NCBI RefSeq assembly: GCF_004119455.1
Contig: NZ_NRQT01000008.1
Coordinates: 124,001-188,000, forward strand
Direction of reading: 5' to 3'
From: Chryseobacterium sp. CH25
GTDB taxonomy: Bacteria; Bacteroidota; Bacteroidia; Flavobacteriales; Weeksellaceae
DNA: 64,000 bases
In this document: positions 8,760 to 18,700 of the stretch, piece by piece
Layout: the number at the start of each line of letters is the position of its first letter
Numbering within the stretch: position 1 is the first letter of the stretch
Notes under the pieces: model-generated
What the model was told of the DNA's origin: nothing
Seen by the model: the letters and a program-made list of their open reading frames with translations, nothing else
Database searches by the model: none
Translations under genes and position numbers: made by a program

Positions 8760-9236
8760 ATGAAACATATAACTCTTAGACCAACTGTGCTAACAGATTT
8801 AGAGATTCTTTTCCAGATTCAGCTGGATGAGGAAGCCAATTACCAGGCTGCATTTACCTCAAAGGATTCTCAAAACAAAGAAGCTTACCTTGCAAAATAT
8901 ACAAGATTACTGAATGATCCTACCGTTAACAATCAAACTATTATTGTTGATGCAGTTATCGCAGGAAGTATTGCAAAGTTTGTAATGGAAGGTGATGCAG
9001 AAATCACCTATTGGATTGATAAAAAGTTCTGGGGACAAGGAGTAGCCACCACAGCATTGAAAAATCTTCTTACCATAGAAAAGACCAGACCCGTTTTTGG
9101 ACGTGTTGCCTCTGACAATCTGGGTTCACAGAAGGTTTTGGAGCATTGTGGATTTATAAGAATCGGAACAGATAAAGGTTTTGCCAATGCCAGGCAAACG
9201 GAAATTGAGGAATTTATTTATAGGTTGGATAACTAA
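8760..9236 (+). CDS. GNAT-family N-acetyltransferase (RimJ/RimL type)
   Basis: A 158-residue cytosolic protein with the RimJ/RimL-type GNAT fold: ITLRPTVLTDLEIL at the N-terminus, then EITYWIDKKFWGQGVAT holding the acetyl-CoA loop (about 82-98) and GRVASDNLGSQKVLEHCGF near the end (about 118-136). The family transfers acetyl groups from acetyl-CoA to N-terminal or side-chain amines; the substrate cannot be told. It is a single gene with its own -7 box, followed by three tandem intergenic repeats. Confidence 0.85.
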   Translation: MKHITLRPTVLTDLEILFQIQLDEEANYQAAFTSKDSQNKEAYLAKYTRLLNDPTVNNQTIIVDAVIAGSIAKFVMEGDAEITYWIDKKFWGQGVATTALKNLLTIEKTRPVFGRVASDNLGSQKVLEHCGFIRIGTDKGFANARQTEIEEFIYRLDN

Positions 9237-9332
9237 ATTGGATGGTTATACAATACAAACCTATATCTCAGGTAGCTCTTTAGCTTTTGCGAGATGAATC
9301 AACATTACAAGGGTTTTGTGAAGCTTTTTTGA

Positions 9333-9497
9333 AACGCAAAGGATAAGTGATTCTATAGCTTTATTTTAGGGAGCAAAGAGGAGCGACTATGTCGCTGATG
9401 AAGCGGTATGGTTATGCGTACGCTTAGTAAGAATCAATGAAGTTGATTTATTCTTTGCTCACTTAGAATATCATATATTAATCATAATCTTTGCGTT
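9333..9497. repeat. Foldable intergenic repeat, copy D (first of a tandem trio)
   Basis: It is bounded by aacgcaaag and ctttgcgtt, with inner hairpins gcgac-tat-gtcgc and atcaat-gaa-gttgat. It begins a tandem series with a period of about 283 bp. Confidence 0.8.
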
Positions 9498-9614
9498 TTT
9501 AAAAAACAATTCATTTTTGAAGAGCCTATTAATTATTATAATTCAATACTTACAACTCCTAACATTTAACTTTTTCCTTGACAAAATCAGATGGATTTTA
9601 AAGCTGCTTCTTGA

Positions 9615-9780
9615 AACGCAAAGGATAAATCATTCTATAGCTTTATTTTAGGGAGCAAAGAGGAGCGACTGTGTCGCTGATGAAGCGGTATGGTTACGAG
9701 TACGCTTAGTAAGAATCAATGAAGTTGATTTATTCTTTGCTCACTTAGAATATCATATATTAATCATTAATCTTTGCGTT
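9615..9780. repeat. Foldable intergenic repeat, copy E (tandem)
   Basis: Nearly identical to the first copy of this tandem group over the element and the ~115 bp tail between elements; the apical hairpin loop reads tgt instead of tat. Confidence 0.8.
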
Positions 9781-9897
9781 TTTAAAAAACAATTCATTTT
9801 TGAAGAGGCTATTAATTATTATAATTCAATACTTACAGCTCCTAACATTTAATCTTTTCCTTGACAAAATCAGATGGATTTTAAAGCTGCTTCTTGA

Positions 9898-10063
9898 AAC
9901 GCAAAGGATAAATGATTCTATAGCTTTATTTTAGGAAGCAAAGGAAGGCGGCTGTGTCGCTGATGAAGCGGTATGGTTATGCGTACGCTTAGTAAGAATC
10001 AATGAGGCTGATTTCTTCTTTGCTCCCTTAGAATCTCATATATTAATCATTAATCTTTGCGTT
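9898..10063. repeat. Foldable intergenic repeat, copy F (tandem)
   Basis: The third tandem copy. The apical hairpin is gcggc-tgt-gtcgc: the A-to-G change keeps pairing as a G-U wobble. Its tail (10064-10130) resembles that of the copy at 155-322 rather than those of its tandem partners. Confidence 0.8.
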
Positions 10064-10241
10064 TTTAAAGTGATTTGTTTTTTGTAGAGACTATCAATTA
10101 TGATAACTTAAAGTAACTTCCAGCATCCCTCTTCCCTTCTTCCTGTCTGTTTTATTTTCCAAGCATTCTTATATTCTATTAAGTTTGATATTTTAATAAT
10201 CTTTTTTGCTTATTTTTACATAAAATAAATAAAAATAACAC

Positions 10242-10729
10242 ATGAAAAGAGTCGTATTAGCAGGGCTAATAACTATGGGTGGGTTTCTAACTGCAACAGC
10301 ACAATGTAAAACCGAATCTACAATCGTAGAAAATTTTGATACATGGAAGGATATCAACAAATGCTGGACTGCCCAGGCAGGTGGAAAAACCATGTTGTAT
10401 GCCAGTGACAAAAAGATTATATTTTATTCTATGAACAGCCCGGGAGAAAATATGTATTTAGTGACTCCAAAAATTAAAGAAGGAAACTATACGCTTACTC
10501 TTGATATTTCGGATAACGGTGGAGAAACTGCACTGGAAATTTTCTCAGTAAGCAATGCATCCGATTCCAAATCATATGTTTCAATAGCTAAGCCTTCCAA
10601 GATAACAGGTGATAAAAAAACATTCAATATATCGATAAAAAAGATACCCATCTGGGTCTGAAAGTTTTACTGAACGGGATCCATCAGGCAGTTTACCTGG
10701 ATAATTTCTCGTTGTTACAAAAAAAATAA
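10242..10729 (+). pseudogene. Secreted jelly-roll protein gene, one frameshift
   Basis: A signal peptide (ending TATAQ) is followed by a jelly-roll domain of the 'choice-of-anchor' type (TIVENFDTWKDINKCW, then PGENMYLVTPKIKEGNYTLT). The open frame stops at 10661, but the natural end continues in the next frame (DTHLGLKVLLNG ... VYLDNFSLLQKK) to 10729. The shift lies near the a6 run around 10638 (gataaaaaagat). Restored length is about 160 residues. A terminator follows at 10808. It could be a real mutation or a sequencing error. Confidence 0.65.
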
Positions 10730-10807
10730 ATGCATAGAACCCAACAGGCTTATATGCAACGCTTCTTTTAAAAGATACCGAAAATACTCGTATCAAGCCC
10801 ATCTACT

Positions 10808-10831
10808 CTCCGAAGTCTTCTGACTTTGGAG
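10808..10831 (+). terminator. Hairpin terminator
   Basis: The arm ctccgaagtc pairs with gactttggag (one G-U wobble in + RNA), followed by tttttatttt. Confidence 0.7.
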
Positions 10832-10941
10832 TTTTTATTTTAAACAAAAACAACATTTCAAAAAACCATAAAGATTAATACAAAAGACGGACATACCTGT
10901 TAATATTGTAAGAAAAGAAAACTTAATATACCAGGAGTTAT

Positions 10942-10949
10942 TATATTTG
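10942..10949 (+). promoter_or_regulatory. -7 promoter box
   Basis: The sequence tatatttg fits TAnnTTTG and lies 28 bases before the ATG at 10978. Confidence 0.45.
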
Positions 10950-10977
10950 ATAGTTAGAACACCGTAACGCTTTGAAG

Positions 10978-11658
10978 ATGAAAACAAAACTTAGCTATTT
11001 ATTTATTTTATTATATGCCTTTATGAGCTGCCAGGAAGGATCAATTATTAATGATTTGAAAATTGCTAACTATTCAGGCCATCCTAAGAAAATTACAGAG
11101 ATCATTACTTTTACAAACCAAAATATTAATAAAAGTATTTCTTATTTTGATAAAGATGGTTTTCTAACAAAAATTGAATCCTACAATCTAGCCAAAAGCC
11201 AATTTCCAGATAAAAGATTTATAAGTGACATTATTGTATATGACTCGAAGAATAAAGCGAAACGCTCTTTTGAAACTGTTAATCCTGAAAGTAAAAAGAT
11301 AGAAGCTAAAGGTAATTTTGAAAAAATTTCTGATTCACTGTATAAAAGAGTTTCAAATTCTGATGCCCCATCTATGTTTCTAAAAAAATTATTTTATTTT
11401 GACAAAAACAACCGCCTTATAAAAACCGAAGAAACCGGAAATTTTAATGGTACTTCAATTCATACTATCATTATCTATAGTTATATCAATGCTGTAAAAA
11501 CTGAAATGCTTGTTGAAAATGTTGCTCAACACAAAAAATCTAAGCTTATTTATAAAAATGTAAAGCTTGACCAAAAGGCCAATTCTGTTTATGAAGAATT
11601 AGTTGATGACCGTGGAATACTACAACAAAAAGTAGAAAGAGAATTTGAATATTATTAA
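10978..11658 (+). CDS. Lipoprotein of unknown function
   Basis: About 226 residues when started at the ATG at 10978, two codons inside a longer TTG-started frame; this start gives the better signal peptide. Lipobox MSCQ. The mature part has repeats of the type (I/L)xYFDKxxxLxKxE (around residues 55-65 and 140-150), a weak similarity to YD/Rhs-like or MORN-like strands that many Bacteroidetes lipoproteins carry. It is a single gene with a -7 box upstream; no function is assigned. Confidence 0.65.
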   Translation: MKTKLSYLFILLYAFMSCQEGSIINDLKIANYSGHPKKITEIITFTNQNINKSISYFDKDGFLTKIESYNLAKSQFPDKRFISDIIVYDSKNKAKRSFETVNPESKKIEAKGNFEKISDSLYKRVSNSDAPSMFLKKLFYFDKNNRLIKTEETGNFNGTSIHTIIIYSYINAVKTEMLVENVAQHKKSKLIYKNVKLDQKANSVYEELVDDRGILQQKVEREFEYY

Positions 11659-11731
11659 TTGAAAAATACTCCATAAGGTCTACTTCAGGATAGCAATACA
11701 ATTTTTTCTATTATACCTTTGTCATTCATCT

Positions 11732-12142
11732 TTAATCCAGCTTAAAAAAGAAATATACTACTGCTGCCCATTCTTTTTTAATTCCTTTTGCATACCCAAT
11801 GGTACTGCGACTGCTGTTTTCTACAGTTCCATCATCTTTAATGTAACCAAGAGTGGAACGGCTGCTGTTTTCTACAGTTCCGTCTTTTTTAACGTATCCT
11901 ACAGTAGAACGGTTTTGGTTTTCTATAGTCCCATCGCTTTTGATATAACCAATTGTGGAGCGGTTTTTATTTTCAATGGTTCCGTCAGGCTTAATATAAC
12001 CTACTGTTGAACGGCTGCTGTTTTCAATGGTTCCGTCTGATTTTATATAGCCTGTTGTGCTGCGGTTTGCCGATTCTATTGTCTGTGCACTCAGAGTGAA
12101 AAGGCTGAATAGAAGGAAGCCCGTAAATAGTGTTTTTTTCAT
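11732..12142 (-). CDS. Secreted repeat protein (5-fold beta-flower type)
   Basis: A 136-residue protein: signal peptide (ending LSAQ), then six copies of a ~17-residue unit with the core RSTxGYIKxDGTxEN (about 25-118), and an end with KEWAAVVYFFFKLD. This matches the Bacteroidetes '5-fold beta-flower' family, in which each repeat forms a beta-hairpin petal. The role is unknown. The repeats are also evident at DNA level. It stands alone, upstream of no obvious partner. Confidence 0.7.
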   Translation of the reverse strand: MKKTLFTGFLLFSLFTLSAQTIESANRSTTGYIKSDGTIENSSRSTVGYIKPDGTIENKNRSTIGYIKSDGTIENQNRSTVGYVKKDGTVENSSRSTLGYIKDDGTVENSSRSTIGYAKGIKKEWAAVVYFFFKLD

Positions 12143-12271
12143 GGTTTAAAATGATAATCGGTTATTCAATGAGTCAGTTTTGTTTCTACGTAATTCTTCA
12201 GGTTATCAATTTTTTATTCTTTCTGTGATTTTTAAAATTAAATATACAATTTATAAGAATAGTATATAAAA

Positions 12272-12298
12272 ATAGCACCACTTTTTAAGTGATGCTAT
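12272..12298 (-). terminator. Terminator of RCC1 unit 5
   Basis: The arm atagcaccactt pairs with aagtgatgctat. The one mismatch becomes a G-U pair only in minus-strand RNA, which fits termination of the minus-strand gene at 12363-15077. The same hairpin type closes the other four units. Confidence 0.75.
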
Positions 12299-12362
12299 CT
12301 ATTTAAAAAAGACTTAGATTATCAGGATTTTATACTCAATAATCCTTGGTCATGAAATTTAT

Positions 12363-15077
12363 TTATCGTTTGATAACTTTTACTGTTTTTACAACATTGT
12401 TGGCCGTCTGTATCTTAACCATATAAACTCCTGATGGTAAAGCAGAAACATCAATAGTTCCCTTGATATCATTAATTGTTTTAGTAAGCACCTGCTGCCC
12501 TGCCATATTGTAAATCATCACGGAAAGAATCTTTTGATCAAATGAAACCGTAAGGATATCATCTACCGGATTTGGAAATACCTTTACATTATATGTTATT
12601 TCTGGAATGTCATCTGTTCCTAAAGTATCTGTAAAACAAATTACAGGAGACATTATCTTTCTGTGAATATTTGTTCCGTCTCCTATTGGACCAAGGCCAT
12701 TACTACCACAGCCTGATAAAAATCCATTGGTACTTATAACGAATGTATTATAACTACCTGCTGCAATGCTCTGTCTGTCTGTAGATACTCCGCTAAGAAC
12801 AGGTACATATCTGTTGATTTTTGTTCCATCTCCTAATTGTCCAATGAAATTATAACCCCATGTCCAAAGTGTTCCGTCTGCTTTTAGTCCTGCAGAATGA
12901 GACTCTCCACAACTCACACTTACCCAGTTCTGTTCTGTACCTATTTGTCTTGGATAATAATTATTAATCTTGGTATTGTCACCTAATTGAGCATAATTGT
13001 TACGTCCCCAAGCCCAAAGTGTTCCATCTGTTTTTGTTGCTAATGAATGAAAAAGACCGCCATCAATACTTTTCCAATTCGTTGCAGATCCAATTTTTGT
13101 AGGAACAGTTCTTTTAACTGAACTATCATCACCTAATTGTCCATAATCATTACCTCCCCAGGCCCAAAGTGTTCCATCTGTTCTAATCCCCAAAGAATGG
13201 AAGCCTCCGGCACTAAGAGTTTTCCAATTGGTAGCTGTTCCAATCTGAACCGGAATCCAACTATCGTTAGTACTTCCGTCACCTAATTGTCCCTCACCAT
13301 TATATCCCCAGGCCCAGAGAGTTCCGTTTGCTTTTATAGCTAACGTATAATTGTTTCCGGTAGTAACACTTACCCAGTCAGTTGCTGTTCCTATCTTTGT
13401 TGGGTTAGCTCTGCCATTTAGTGTTCCATCTCCTAATTGTCCATAATCATTATTTCCCCAAGCCCATAGTGTTCCATCTGTTTTGATGGCTAAAGAGTGA
13501 AAATTTCCTGCAGTGACACTTTTCCAGTTTGTTGCTGTTCCGATTTTTACAGGTGCTATTCTTTCAGTTATGGTTCCGTCACCTAACTGTCCCCTATAAT
13601 TACTACCCCAGGCCCACAGTGTTCCGTCTGTTTTGATAGCTAATGTATGAGAACCGTCAGTACTTATACTTTTCCAACAGCCTGTTGTAGCAGAAGGAAG
13701 TGTAGTAAAAGAATTTTGTTTACTCCAGTTACCCTGACTGACTCCACAGTGAGAAGCAGCCCACCAATAGTAAGTAGTGCCAGGTAATAAGTTAGTTAAA
13801 TTAGCAGAGGTAGATGTACTGACTCCCTCTATACCTCCAACAATTGGATTAGTACTATAATAATATACATAGCCATCATTTGGAGCTGATGTTGGTATAT
13901 CCCAGTTGATAGTAGCCGTTGTAGAACTAATATTAGTAGTCGAAAGTTGTGATGGTGTAATACACACTGAAGGGCAAGCAATAGGAGTAAGTGCATTTTT
14001 TTGGATTTTAGAGTTGTCTCCTAATTGACCTGATTCATTATTTCCACAAACTCTTAAAGTACCATCTGTAGTTCTCTCAAGGGTATGAGATCCCCCCGCA
14101 GAAATTAGCATACTGTTTGATGTAGTCCCTACTTGTACTGGTGATGTATATGTACCAAGAGTACCGTAGCCCAATTGCCCGTAAGTATTTCTCCCCCATG
14201 ACCAAAGGGTTTTATCTGTTTTAATCGCAAAACTATGATTATATCCGGTAGCTACCGTTTGCCAATTTGTTGCTGTTCCTATCTGTGTAGGGGTATTTCT
14301 ATTCGTTGTAGTACCATCTCCCAATTGGGCAAAGCCGTTGTATCCCCAAGTCCATAACGTACCATCTGATTTTATTCCCGCAGAGAACAAACCTCCGGCA
14401 CCCACACTTTTCCAATTTGTTGCTGTTCCGATTTGCTTTGGGGCAGTTCTTGTAGTTGTTGTTCCGTCACCCAGTTGACCAAAACTGTTATATCCCCAGG
14501 CCCATAATGTTCCATTGGTTTTGATCGCAAATGTATGATCAAGTCCTGTAACAACATTCTGCCAATTTGTAGCAGTTCCAATTTGTACGGGATCGGCAGT
14601 ATTCAATAAAGTGCCATCCCCTAATTGTGCGTTACCATTATATCCCCATCCCCATAATGTTCCATCTGTTTTGAGGGCTAATGTATGCGATCCACCGGCG
14701 CTCACTATTTTCCAATCTGTGGCTGTTCCAATCTGAATGGGTGAAAATTTATTGGAAATCGTTCCGTCTCCGAGCTGTCCAAATCTATTATCTCCCCACG
14801 CCCATAAGGTTCCGTCTTTCTTTATGGCTAATGTATGATTCATCCCTGTACTTACACTCTTCCAATTTGTGTCTGTATTCATTTGAATGGGAACACTTCT
14901 GGAGCATGTAGTTCCGTCTCCTAGCTGCCCATAATCATTATCTCCCCATACCCATAATGTTCCGTCTGTTTTTATCGCTATTGAATGTCCACTTCCTGCA
15001 CTAAAACTCTGCCAACATTGGGCAAAAGAATGCAGACTAATCAATAAAAATAATAAAAGTATTTTCCTCATATTCAA
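12363..15077 (-). CDS. RCC1-repeat T9SS surface protein, two propellers (unit 5)
   Basis: A 904-residue secreted protein. After a signal peptide (about 1-19) come seven RCC1-type repeats (about 20-370; core DGTLWAWGxNxxGQLGDGT), a fibronectin type III domain (about 375-470), seven more RCC1 repeats (about 475-815) and a T9SS type A sorting domain (about 825-904; VFPNPVDDILTVSF to KTVKVIKR). Each set of seven should close into one seven-bladed propeller. Unlike the other units it has no DxDPGxGNG repeats and no beta-helix gene in front. Homologous RCC1 folds bind proteins or lipids; the ligand is unknown. It should be exported by T9SS and held at the cell surface. Confidence 0.85.
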   Translation of the reverse strand: MNMRKILLLFLLISLHSFAQCWQSFSAGSGHSIAIKTDGTLWVWGDNDYGQLGDGTTCSRSVPIQMNTDTNWKSVSTGMNHTLAIKKDGTLWAWGDNRFGQLGDGTISNKFSPIQIGTATDWKIVSAGGSHTLALKTDGTLWGWGYNGNAQLGDGTLLNTADPVQIGTATNWQNVVTGLDHTFAIKTNGTLWAWGYNSFGQLGDGTTTTRTAPKQIGTATNWKSVGAGGLFSAGIKSDGTLWTWGYNGFAQLGDGTTTNRNTPTQIGTATNWQTVATGYNHSFAIKTDKTLWSWGRNTYGQLGYGTLGTYTSPVQVGTTSNSMLISAGGSHTLERTTDGTLRVCGNNESGQLGDNSKIQKNALTPIACPSVCITPSQLSTTNISSTTATINWDIPTSAPNDGYVYYYSTNPIVGGIEGVSTSTSANLTNLLPGTTYYWWAASHCGVSQGNWSKQNSFTTLPSATTGCWKSISTDGSHTLAIKTDGTLWAWGSNYRGQLGDGTITERIAPVKIGTATNWKSVTAGNFHSLAIKTDGTLWAWGNNDYGQLGDGTLNGRANPTKIGTATDWVSVTTGNNYTLAIKANGTLWAWGYNGEGQLGDGSTNDSWIPVQIGTATNWKTLSAGGFHSLGIRTDGTLWAWGGNDYGQLGDDSSVKRTVPTKIGSATNWKSIDGGLFHSLATKTDGTLWAWGRNNYAQLGDNTKINNYYPRQIGTEQNWVSVSCGESHSAGLKADGTLWTWGYNFIGQLGDGTKINRYVPVLSGVSTDRQSIAAGSYNTFVISTNGFLSGCGSNGLGPIGDGTNIHRKIMSPVICFTDTLGTDDIPEITYNVKVFPNPVDDILTVSFDQKILSVMIYNMAGQQVLTKTINDIKGTIDVSALPSGVYMVKIQTANNVVKTVKVIKR

Positions 15078-15422
15078 TTTTATAATATTTCCTACTCGTG
15101 TAGCTTTTCGGTTCCGCTTCGTTTAAATGGTTTCTGAACTCCATAAAATAATTCATCTAAACACACAAAGATTTCAAAATCAAATACGTTCATACACCAA
15201 AAACTTTAATCAATGAATAAACATTGATCTTGAATTAATGTTGTGGATCAGAATAATATCACAATAGTAACAGTCTAAAATTTTTCAAAGCTTCTATAAA
15301 AACACTCCACCCTTTGGAGCAAAAGCGAAATACCTGTCATAATCTTCATACTGAGAGTTATGAACATCATTAAATAATCCTGTAGGGGTAATAAGAATAT
15401 GCTTCTAAAGAAGGCTGAGGAT

Positions 15423-15509
15423 TTACTGTAGTGTTAAATTGTAAGAGGTAGTAAGTTTGTTTTGATGAATTGGTAAATGTAAATACCGTGTAGTTTCACT
15501 CATTTTCAT
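15423..15509 (-). CDS. Leader ORF of RCC1 unit 5 (28 codons)
   Basis: An ATG-started small ORF (begins MKMSETTRYLHLPIHQ) lies about 80 nt after the conserved promoter and 346 nt before the big gene. Leader ORFs in the same position precede all five units. It is the most diverged of the five. A role in translation or attenuation control is an inference. Confidence 0.45.
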   Translation of the reverse strand: MKMSETTRYLHLPIHQNKLTTSYNLTLQ

Positions 15510-15594
15510 GGTTTAATTAGTTTTCAGGTTTAGGTTTTTAGTTTTAGTTTTTTTAGGCAACATCATCATCAATTATGATTTATGTTCTTGACTG

Positions 15595-15624
15595 CAAAAG
15601 TATATTTTTATTGTGAATCCTCAA
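15595..15624 (-). promoter_or_regulatory. Conserved promoter of RCC1 unit 5
   Basis: On the minus strand: TTG (-33), a 19 bp spacer, then TACTTTTG (-7, TAnnTTTG). The same arrangement with identical spacing stands in front of all five units. It implies a leader RNA of about 500 nt before the start at 15077. Confidence 0.75.
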
Positions 15625-15714
15625 ATAGCTGATAAAGAATAATATTCGTTTTGTTTTCCTATCTTTTTTAATACAAAAAAACAGTACAAATGTTTCCCTT
15701 GAAAAGAAAAAAAG

Positions 15715-15742
15715 TAGCGCCACTTATCTCTAAGTGGCGCTA
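15715..15742 (-). terminator. Terminator of RCC1 unit 4
   Basis: A perfect 12 bp stem (tagcgccactta / taagtggcgcta, loop tctc), followed on the minus strand by a T-rich run. Confidence 0.85.
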
Positions 15743-15792
15743 TTCTGAAAGATTTCACAGTTCGGAAACCTTAGATATTACAATTTTAATGC

Positions 15793-18700
15793 TTATCGTT
15801 TAATCACTTTTACCGTTTTTACGAAGTCATTCACCGCATTTATTTTAACCAGATAAAGCCCTGATACAAATCCGGAAGCATCAATTGTTCCTTTTGTATC
15901 GTTGATTGCTTTAGTAAGTACCAGCTGTCCGGCTGCATTGTAAACCGTTACAAAAAGAATCTTCTGATCATAAGAGATCGTCAGGATATCCTGTACCGGA
16001 TTAGGATAAACTTTCAACTGATCTGCTTTTGATGAAACCTCCGCAACAGCTAAATTACTTGTAGGACAGGCAATAGGGATAAAAATTGGTTTATCAATAA
16101 TGGTTCCGTCACCTATCTGTCCATAATCATTACGGCCAGTGACAGATAAAAATCCATTGTTATCTATTGCAAGTGTAGTGTATGGTCCTGCTGCAATCAT
16201 TTTTCTATCAGTAGCTATTCCAATTTGTGTTGGGACAAGTTTGGCAATATTAGTTCCGTCACCCAACTGTCCAAAAGTATTTCTACCCCAAGCCCAATGG
16301 GTTCCATCTGCTTTAATTCCTACAGAAGAGTTAAAATTGTTAGTTGCTATATACTTCCAGTCTGTTGCTGTTCCTATTTGAGTTGGCGTAGCATTCGTGG
16401 TTATAGTTCCATCACCTAATTGTCCTTCGAAATTAGCACCCCAGCTCCATGCCGTTCCATTTGCTTTTAGTGCTAAAGAGTGAAAACCTCCTGCACTCAC
16501 CGTTTTCCAGTCTGTAGCAGTTCCGATTTGGAAAGGAGTTGATATTACAATTGAAGTTGAAGAAGAATTTCCATCTCCCAATCGTCCATGATCATTAATT
16601 CCCCAACCCCACAGCGTTCCGTTTATTTTAACAGCCAGAGTATGCGAGCCTCCTGCGGAAACCATTTTCCAATCATTTGCCGTACCAATTTGTACAGGTA
16701 CATTTCTATTGATTGTAGTACCATCTCCTAATTGACCATTTCCATTATATCCCCAAGCCCATAATGTACCATCTGATTTTATCCCCAGTGTAAAATAATC
16801 ACCACAAGAAACACTGTTCCAATCTGTTGCAGTTCCTATTTGCATTGGAACAGTACCGGAAATTGTAGTTCCATTACCTAATTGCCCTTGCTGATTACCT
16901 CCCCATGTCCATAACGTTCCATCTGTTTTGATAGCAGCCATATGATTATCTCCTGTAGATACTTTCAGCCAATTACTTCCGGTTCCTACTTGTGTTGGGG
17001 TATTTTTCGGAACAGTTGTTCCATCTCCCAGCTGACCGCTACCATTAGCTCCCCAGGTCCATAATGTACCATCTGATTTTATCCCTGCCGAATGAGAAGA
17101 ACCTGAGCTTACGCTTTCCCAACAGCCTGTTGCAGTGGTAGGAAGTGTTTTAAATGAACCTGCCGGCATCCAATCAGGTTGATTGGACCCACAATTAGAT
17201 CCTACCCACCAATAATATGTAGTATTCGGCAGTAAATTTGTCAGATTAGCTGTTGTAGAAAGAGTTTTATCTCTTATCCCTCCAATAACTGAATTGGTAC
17301 TATACATATAATGATAGCCTTCACTAGGAGCAGGATTTACTGCTGACCAGCTAATAGTTGCTGCCGTAGAAGTAATATTGGAAGACAGGAATCCACTTGG
17401 TGGATAACAAACCGAAGGGCAAGCAACAGGTACAAAAATTGATTTGTTCACATTGGTACCATCTCCTATCTGCCCTTTGTCATTACGTCCAGTGGCTGAT
17501 AAAAACCCATTAACACTAATGACAACTTTGTTAAACATATTGGAAGCAATGATTTTCCTATCCGTAGCAGCTCCTATTTGGGTAGGAACAAGTCTACGAA
17601 TTGTTGTACCGTCTCCCAATTGGCTAAAATCATTATCACCCCATGCCCAAAGAGTTCCATTGGTTTTTATTCCTGCAGAAGAATAATGACGATCAGCACT
17701 AATATTCTGCCAATCGGTGTCTGTTCCGATTTGAGTTGGAACCAGCCTATTGGTTGTTGTTCCATCTCCTAGCTGTCCATAAGTATTTCTACCCCAAGAC
17801 CAAAGTGTTCCATCGGTTTTGATGGCTATAGTATGATGATTACCAACTCCTGCGTTTTTCCAATTTGTATCTGTTCCAATTTGAGTAGGAATCAGCTTAT
17901 TGATTATAGTTCCATCTCCCAGTTGTCCATAGGAATTATCTCCCCAGGCCCAAAGTGTTCCATCGGTTTTGATAGCTATAGTGTGCTTCAATCCGGCAAT
18001 GATTACTTTCCAATCATTTGCTGTTCCTATTTGGGTTGGAATGCCAATGCTATTTGTAGTATTATTTCCTAATTGCCCAGAACTATTTAAACCCCATGCC
18101 CATAGCGTTCCATTTGATTTTAGAGCTAATGTATAATATTCTCCACCGGCAATACTTACCCAATCTGCTGCTGTTCCTAATTGGGTTGGTTCTATTCTGT
18201 TTACAGTAAATCCAAATCCAAGCTGGCCATGCTGATTACTTCCCCACGTCCATAGTGTCCCATCGGTTTTGATGGCTATAGTATGAGATTCTCCGGCAGC
18301 TATTTTCTTCCAGTCATTTCCACCAATTTGTATGGCTGCATTTCTGTTTGTAGAAGTTCCATCTCCAAGCTGGCCATATTGATTATTTCCCCACGTCCAT
18401 AGTGTTCCATCATTTTTCAGAGCCACGGAATGGTTATAGCCTAAGCTGGCATTTTCCCAACAGCCTGTTGTAGTAGCTGAAAGTGTTGTAAAAGATCCAC
18501 CTGCTTCCCAATTAGCGTAGCCTGATCCGCATTGAGATGCCACCCACCAATAGTAAGTAGTGTTTGGTAGTAAATTCGTCAGATTTTCTGTTGTAGCAGA
18601 TGTTGTTCCTTCTATACCACCAATAACTGAATTCGTACTATAAAGATACGAATAACCTCCATTTGGTGCCGGGTTTGGTGCCACCCAGCTGATTGTAGCT

